DNA from: Xenorhabdus griffiniae
GTDB lineage: Bacteria; Pseudomonadota; Gammaproteobacteria; Enterobacterales; Enterobacteriaceae
NCBI RefSeq assembly: GCF_015163655.1
Contig: NZ_JADEUF010000037.1
Span: 1-32,768, forward strand
DNA: 32,768 nt
Direction of reading: 5' to 3'
Notes under the pieces: generated by a model
What the model was told of the DNA's origin: nothing
Seen by the model: only the letters and a program-made list of their open reading frames with translations
The model's database searches: none
Position numbers and translations under genes: made by a program
In this document: piece after piece, positions 29,291 to 32,768 of the stretch
Numbering within the stretch: position 1 is the first letter of the stretch
Layout of the letters: each line of letters starts with the position of its first letter

Positions 29291-32200
29291 TTATTCCTTA
29301 CAGATGACGTAATCAAAGATTTCATCATTGATAACATGTTCAAATCCTTCGTCTATATTCACGGAGTAATGTTGATCTTTTCCTTTTTCGTCTTTTCCTA
29401 CTGTGGCTGAACGGTAGGAGCGATGTTTTGGCCAACCCAGTTGGTCATGCATGGCATTGTTTGGATGGGCACGGTACAGAGCTATCAAATCTTCTTTTGT
29501 TGGTAACTTGCGGTCTATTTCCTCACAATACCATGCAGCTCCTATTTCGCGACGGCGAGGCCATATTTCACCACTTTCGGAATAAGTCTTATTTGATTTT
29601 AAATGATTAGCTATTAGCTCTGCTTGCAACCGAGGGCGCTTAAAGATAACGCCATTCTCAGCCACTACGGTATCAGACATATGCCCCCAAAAATTGGCTA
29701 CGGGAACATCTGGACTGGTAGCTACAGTAAAAATGACATCCTTAGTTTGTGGGGCATCAGTACCGTCCACCGAGATAGACAACGTCGTTTTCACGCCAGA
29801 TCCGTTCGGATCGGTCACGGCAATAGACAAGATACCTTGATCATCCGTGAACCCCTGATATACACCTGATTTTCCGTTAAGTAGGGCTGTGATTTTCTGA
29901 CTGACATTTTGGCGATTCAGCGCCTTCATAGCGTTAACTTTGACGGCTACATTTCGGGCTGGCTGTTTGTGATTTAGCGTTTTGATTGTCAGTATGATCG
30001 GTTCTTGTTTTTTTACTTTATCAGCACTGACCGTGATCATCATGTCATCGGCTAGCCCTCTGACAGTGCCGCCTTTTCCTCCATCGTGAGTGTGGTTCCC
30101 TTGATCGGCACCCATGCTGGTATCAACGCGCTGTGTATTACCGATCAGATTCATGGCATTTTTTGCCTGGACGGCAATCTCTTTCACCTTACCGGCATCC
30201 GACAGTGTCAATGTATAGTCAGGAATTTTGCCCGATTCTGTTACTGTATGGCCTTTGGTCAGGTCAATATCGCCCTTATTGCCCCATACATAGATCGATT
30301 TATCCGTTGGATCACCATGATTAGGATTAAAGGTATAGGTTGCCCTTAATTTCTGGCCCATTTCTAACTTGCCAACGAGGGTTAAGTTTTTGACGATGGG
30401 GGCATCAGGATGTACGAACGTGATTTCGACGGGCTTGATGGTAATACCCTCCACTTCCGGGGTGATTTTCAATACCCCAATCTTTTTGCCAGCAGTAAGC
30501 TGGGATTCATAGACACCCGGGCGGACTTCTTTCATTTGATCGATCTTCGGATCGCTGTCACTTCCACTTAACCCAGTTGAAACCAATTTGATGTCTGAGG
30601 CAACGCCAACGATAGGTTTGTCATCCTTATCTTTCAGGGTTAATGTCAGAAGGGTGGTGGAATGATCATCAGCCAACAGTTCTTTGTCTTTTGCTGAGAA
30701 GGTGGATTTATTCGCATTAACTGCCGCATGAAGCACTTGCACTTTCATTTCGGCTCGTTTGGAAGCATTACCGTGCTTATCGTAAGCAATAGCTCCCATC
30801 GCGTAGGTATTGTTGCCCTGGGTTTGATATTTTGGCAAGGTCAACAGATAGTGCGTACCACCTTGATGTTGGATCTTACCGCCATTAGCAAAAAAGTCTG
30901 CTGCATCCCACTCAATATCTTTAAACCCATATTTGCTATTGACACTGATATGGAGAGGTTTGGTATCTCTTGCATAGCCTACAATCAGGTTATCTATTGC
31001 CAGAGAAATCACTTCACGTTTGCGGTATTCCAAAACGATCTGGTTGTTGCGATCGACTAAATCATAGCGGCTGCCTTGCAAAGAACGCTTAAACGTTACG
31101 GCATCTGGATCAATCTGTTTGGCCCACGGTGTACCAATTTCATAACTCAGTTCGATATTGAACTGGGTTTCCCCATCACCAGACATATCTTGTTTGCGGT
31201 CAATACCGAAAGTCAGTAATGGGATAGGTGTATAATTAACTCCGAAAGTGAAGGCAGCAGGATCTTTCTTGCGGTGATCTTTACTGATAAGGCCGACCTC
31301 ATCCCCGAAGTATTGCTCATACATCAACTCGCCACCGAGTTGTGGTAACGAAGGCAAATAACCTTGTACTTTCAGGTCGAAGCCATTGGCAGGGCGTTCA
31401 TCATAATCAGTCAGAAGGCGGGACTCTTGCCAATTACTTAAGCGAATATAGCCATTAGCCGCCAATTTCAGGTAATTGCGGGCATATTCTGCGCCAAGGC
31501 CGAGTCGGCTATTATCGCCGGTGATATCGTGGTCAAAGAAAGCATTGTAGCCCAGCATCCAGTCATCAAAAAAATGGCGTTGTCCAAAGCCAATATTAGC
31601 GGTATTGCGTTTATCAATATGGCGCAGGCCGAACTGGGTAAAAAACATCTGATGATGGGTATCATACAACGGCAATAACATATCAAATTGGCTGTCACTT
31701 AAATGGCCATGACTATCCATATTGAGTTGTACACGAGTTGTGCCGTAGCGCCCCAGCCAATTTTGAATTTTCTGATTGGCTTCTCCCACTGCCAGACTGC
31801 TTAATTGACTTGCGGCATTATTCTTAATGTCGTCACTGGCCAGCAACTGACCAATGCGAGAGGAGATCTCAGCCAGATGGTTAGAATCTTGGGCTGTATT
31901 GCCTGTAATAGACGTCTTGTCTTCTGTCGCGGTTTTGTTGAATGAAGGTTGCTCTAGTGAGGAGAGCTTTAATGAAGATTGTTTTAATAAAGGCTGTTTT
32001 GATGAAGATATTTCTAATGAGGAATAGTTAAAAGGCAGAAATTTATTGTTACGAGGTTTTGGAACATCAATCTCACTACCTACTCCGAGTGAGGTAAAAG
32101 GCTTATCAAAGGTACGCAATTGATTGATTTTTTTTAAATCGGAGACAGTTAAATCATAACGTTTGGCGATGCTCTTGACTGTTTCCCCTGATTTCAGGAC

Positions 32201-32389
32201 ATAAGGCTCTGTTGGTAAAACCCATTTTTCATTTTGAAAAGTTGAGGGCGTTTTGGCCGCAACGATCACGGGGGTGAATGCGCCAGCAATTGGGAACGTG
32301 AGTTGAGCCATAATGTTCACCCAGGCTACACGTTTCACCACACTTTGCTGTTTATGTAACAATTGCGGTTGATCGGATTTTTTGTTCAT
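29291..32389 (-). CDS. Invasin/intimin-family inverse autotransporter adhesin
   Basis: This 1032-residue protein has the inverse-autotransporter layout. An extended signal region (about 1-45) precedes a LysM peptidoglycan-binding domain (about 62-110: YVLKSGETVKSIAKRYDLT) and a Ser/Leu-rich linker with degenerate repeats (about 122-150). The outer-membrane barrel (about 205-420) has LNMDSHGHLSDSQFDMLLPLYD and FGQRHFFDDWMLGYNAFFDHD, in family consensus. Ig-like domains follow (about 425-555, 557-660, 663-757, 785-890), two of Big_1 type. A C-terminal domain (about 895-1032) has WPRRREIG, RKLPTKEDLIALY and only two cysteines, Cys955 and Cys1030, well placed for a disulfide. It probably binds host or cell surfaces; the ligand is unknown. 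ACAGG precedes the ATG. Confidence 0.92.
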   Translation of the reverse strand: MNKKSDQPQLLHKQQSVVKRVAWVNIMAQLTFPIAGAFTPVIVAAKTPSTFQNEKWVLPTEPYVLKSGETVKSIAKRYDLTVSDLKKINQLRTFDKPFTSLGVGSEIDVPKPRNNKFLPFNYSSLEISSSKQPLLKQSSLKLSSLEQPSFNKTATEDKTSITGNTAQDSNHLAEISSRIGQLLASDDIKNNAASQLSSLAVGEANQKIQNWLGRYGTTRVQLNMDSHGHLSDSQFDMLLPLYDTHHQMFFTQFGLRHIDKRNTANIGFGQRHFFDDWMLGYNAFFDHDITGDNSRLGLGAEYARNYLKLAANGYIRLSNWQESRLLTDYDERPANGFDLKVQGYLPSLPQLGGELMYEQYFGDEVGLISKDHRKKDPAAFTFGVNYTPIPLLTFGIDRKQDMSGDGETQFNIELSYEIGTPWAKQIDPDAVTFKRSLQGSRYDLVDRNNQIVLEYRKREVISLAIDNLIVGYARDTKPLHISVNSKYGFKDIEWDAADFFANGGKIQHQGGTHYLLTLPKYQTQGNNTYAMGAIAYDKHGNASKRAEMKVQVLHAAVNANKSTFSAKDKELLADDHSTTLLTLTLKDKDDKPIVGVASDIKLVSTGLSGSDSDPKIDQMKEVRPGVYESQLTAGKKIGVLKITPEVEGITIKPVEITFVHPDAPIVKNLTLVGKLEMGQKLRATYTFNPNHGDPTDKSIYVWGNKGDIDLTKGHTVTESGKIPDYTLTLSDAGKVKEIAVQAKNAMNLIGNTQRVDTSMGADQGNHTHDGGKGGTVRGLADDMMITVSADKVKKQEPIILTIKTLNHKQPARNVAVKVNAMKALNRQNVSQKITALLNGKSGVYQGFTDDQGILSIAVTDPNGSGVKTTLSISVDGTDAPQTKDVIFTVATSPDVPVANFWGHMSDTVVAENGVIFKRPRLQAELIANHLKSNKTYSESGEIWPRRREIGAAWYCEEIDRKLPTKEDLIALYRAHPNNAMHDQLGWPKHRSYRSATVGKDEKGKDQHYSVNIDEGFEHVINDEIFDYVICKE

Positions 32390-32432
32390 ATCTATAGACC
32401 TGTAACAATAAAAAATACCATGCGATAGCCAA

Positions 32433-32474
32433 CAGTAAACCTATCCATTTCAGGATATTATTTTCCGTTTACTG
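32433..32474 (-). promoter_or_regulatory. Nested inverted repeat in the adhesin leader
   Basis: CAGTAAAC (32433-32440) pairs with GTTTACTG (32467-32474), and inside it TATCC (32442-32446) pairs with GGATA (32453-32457). The structure lies 44-85 nt upstream of the adhesin start codon. It could be a 5'-UTR hairpin or an operator. Confidence 0.45.
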
Positions 32475-32493
32475 CTTGCCATAAGTCATCTAA

Positions 32494-32553
32494 TCAGGGT
32501 GTGAAATGCCATATAAGTGCATAATAAAGAGATGACAACATGGCATTACCTGA
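32494..32553 (-). promoter_or_regulatory. Bipartite inverted repeat upstream of the adhesin
   Basis: TCAGG (32494-32498) plus AATGCCAT (32505-32512) are mirrored by ATGGCATT (32540-32547) plus CCTGA (32549-32553). The two-part symmetry with a 27-nt centre is consistent with a looped protein-binding site or an extended hairpin, 105-164 nt upstream of the start codon. Confidence 0.4.
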
Positions 32554-32768
32554 TTTGGGATATCACAAAATAGTTAAAAAATTTTACTTATTAGTTAACA
32601 ATCAGAGTATTGATCTGCTGTTTTGTTTTTGTGTGGTTTTTTATTCCAGCATAAAATCATTTTTTGATCAATATAACTTTCATTATCAATACATTCTGAA
32701 TTAGGTTGATATTAAAACCCTGTTTTATTTAAATAATTAAGTAAAAATAAATAGTTATCATTTTGTTT

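Larger units (their letters stand above)
32390..32768. other. AT-rich region upstream of the adhesin gene, no coding frame seen
   Basis: These 379 nt contain no supportable gene. The part nearest the adhesin holds two inverted-repeat structures, listed separately. From about 32560 to the window end the sequence is very AT-rich, a composition often bound by H-NS. I could not choose a convincing -35/-10 pair for the minus-strand gene, and any plus-strand gene would begin beyond the window. Confidence 0.5.

Overview
The window looks like a chromosomal segment of an enterobacterium of the Morganellaceae, most likely Xenorhabdus or close to Photorhabdus. This is inferred from gene order, protein similarity recalled from memory and the style of the intergenic repeats; no database search was possible. 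About 25 kb is the conserved translation, RNA-metabolism and envelope block that E. coli carries between ispB and deaD. It is flanked by accessory material on both sides.

Left edge (1-1350): a Ner-family regulator (sfsB) on the minus strand faces two tandem plus-strand genes for small proteins resembling the DNA-binding N-terminus of phage Mu transposase and repressor. The layout resembles the divergent control region of a Mu-like phage and sits between sfsB and ispB, which are direct neighbours in E. coli.

Core (1350-25707): ispB (-) is divergent from rplU-rpmA; then come obgE, dacB (-), greA, yhbY (-), rlmE-ftsH, folP, glmM, secG, tRNA-Leu(GAG), tRNA-fMet, rimP-nusA-infB-rbfA-truB, rpsO, pnp, nlpI, the 26-codon yrbN and deaD. 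Together these make ribosomal proteins, ribosome-assembly factors (ObgE, RlmE, RimP, RbfA, TruB, DeaD), transcription and translation factors (GreA, NusA, IF2), the mRNA-decay enzyme PNPase, and enzymes for folate, quinone side-chain and peptidoglycan metabolism. Two genes usual in the E. coli order are absent here: yhbE (between rpmA and obgE) and argG (between the two tRNAs). Regulatory structures are well preserved: strong promoters for rplU and rpsO, a promoter followed by two terminator hairpins before rimP, and a long stem in the pnp leader. UUG starts are inferred for ftsH, rimP and pnp.

Right side (25708-32768): past the deaD terminator the order leaves the E. coli arrangement. There is a toxin-antitoxin pair (DUF1778-type antitoxin plus GNAT-acetyltransferase toxin) bracketed by two near-identical 26-bp palindromic direct repeats, then the pyruvate-sensing two-component system btsS-btsR (-), then a 1032-residue inverse autotransporter of the invasin/intimin family (-) with a long AT-rich upstream region containing nested inverted repeats. 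A 105-bp palindromic MITE-like repeat lies between greA and yhbY, and a 25-bp relative of its end lies upstream of btsS.
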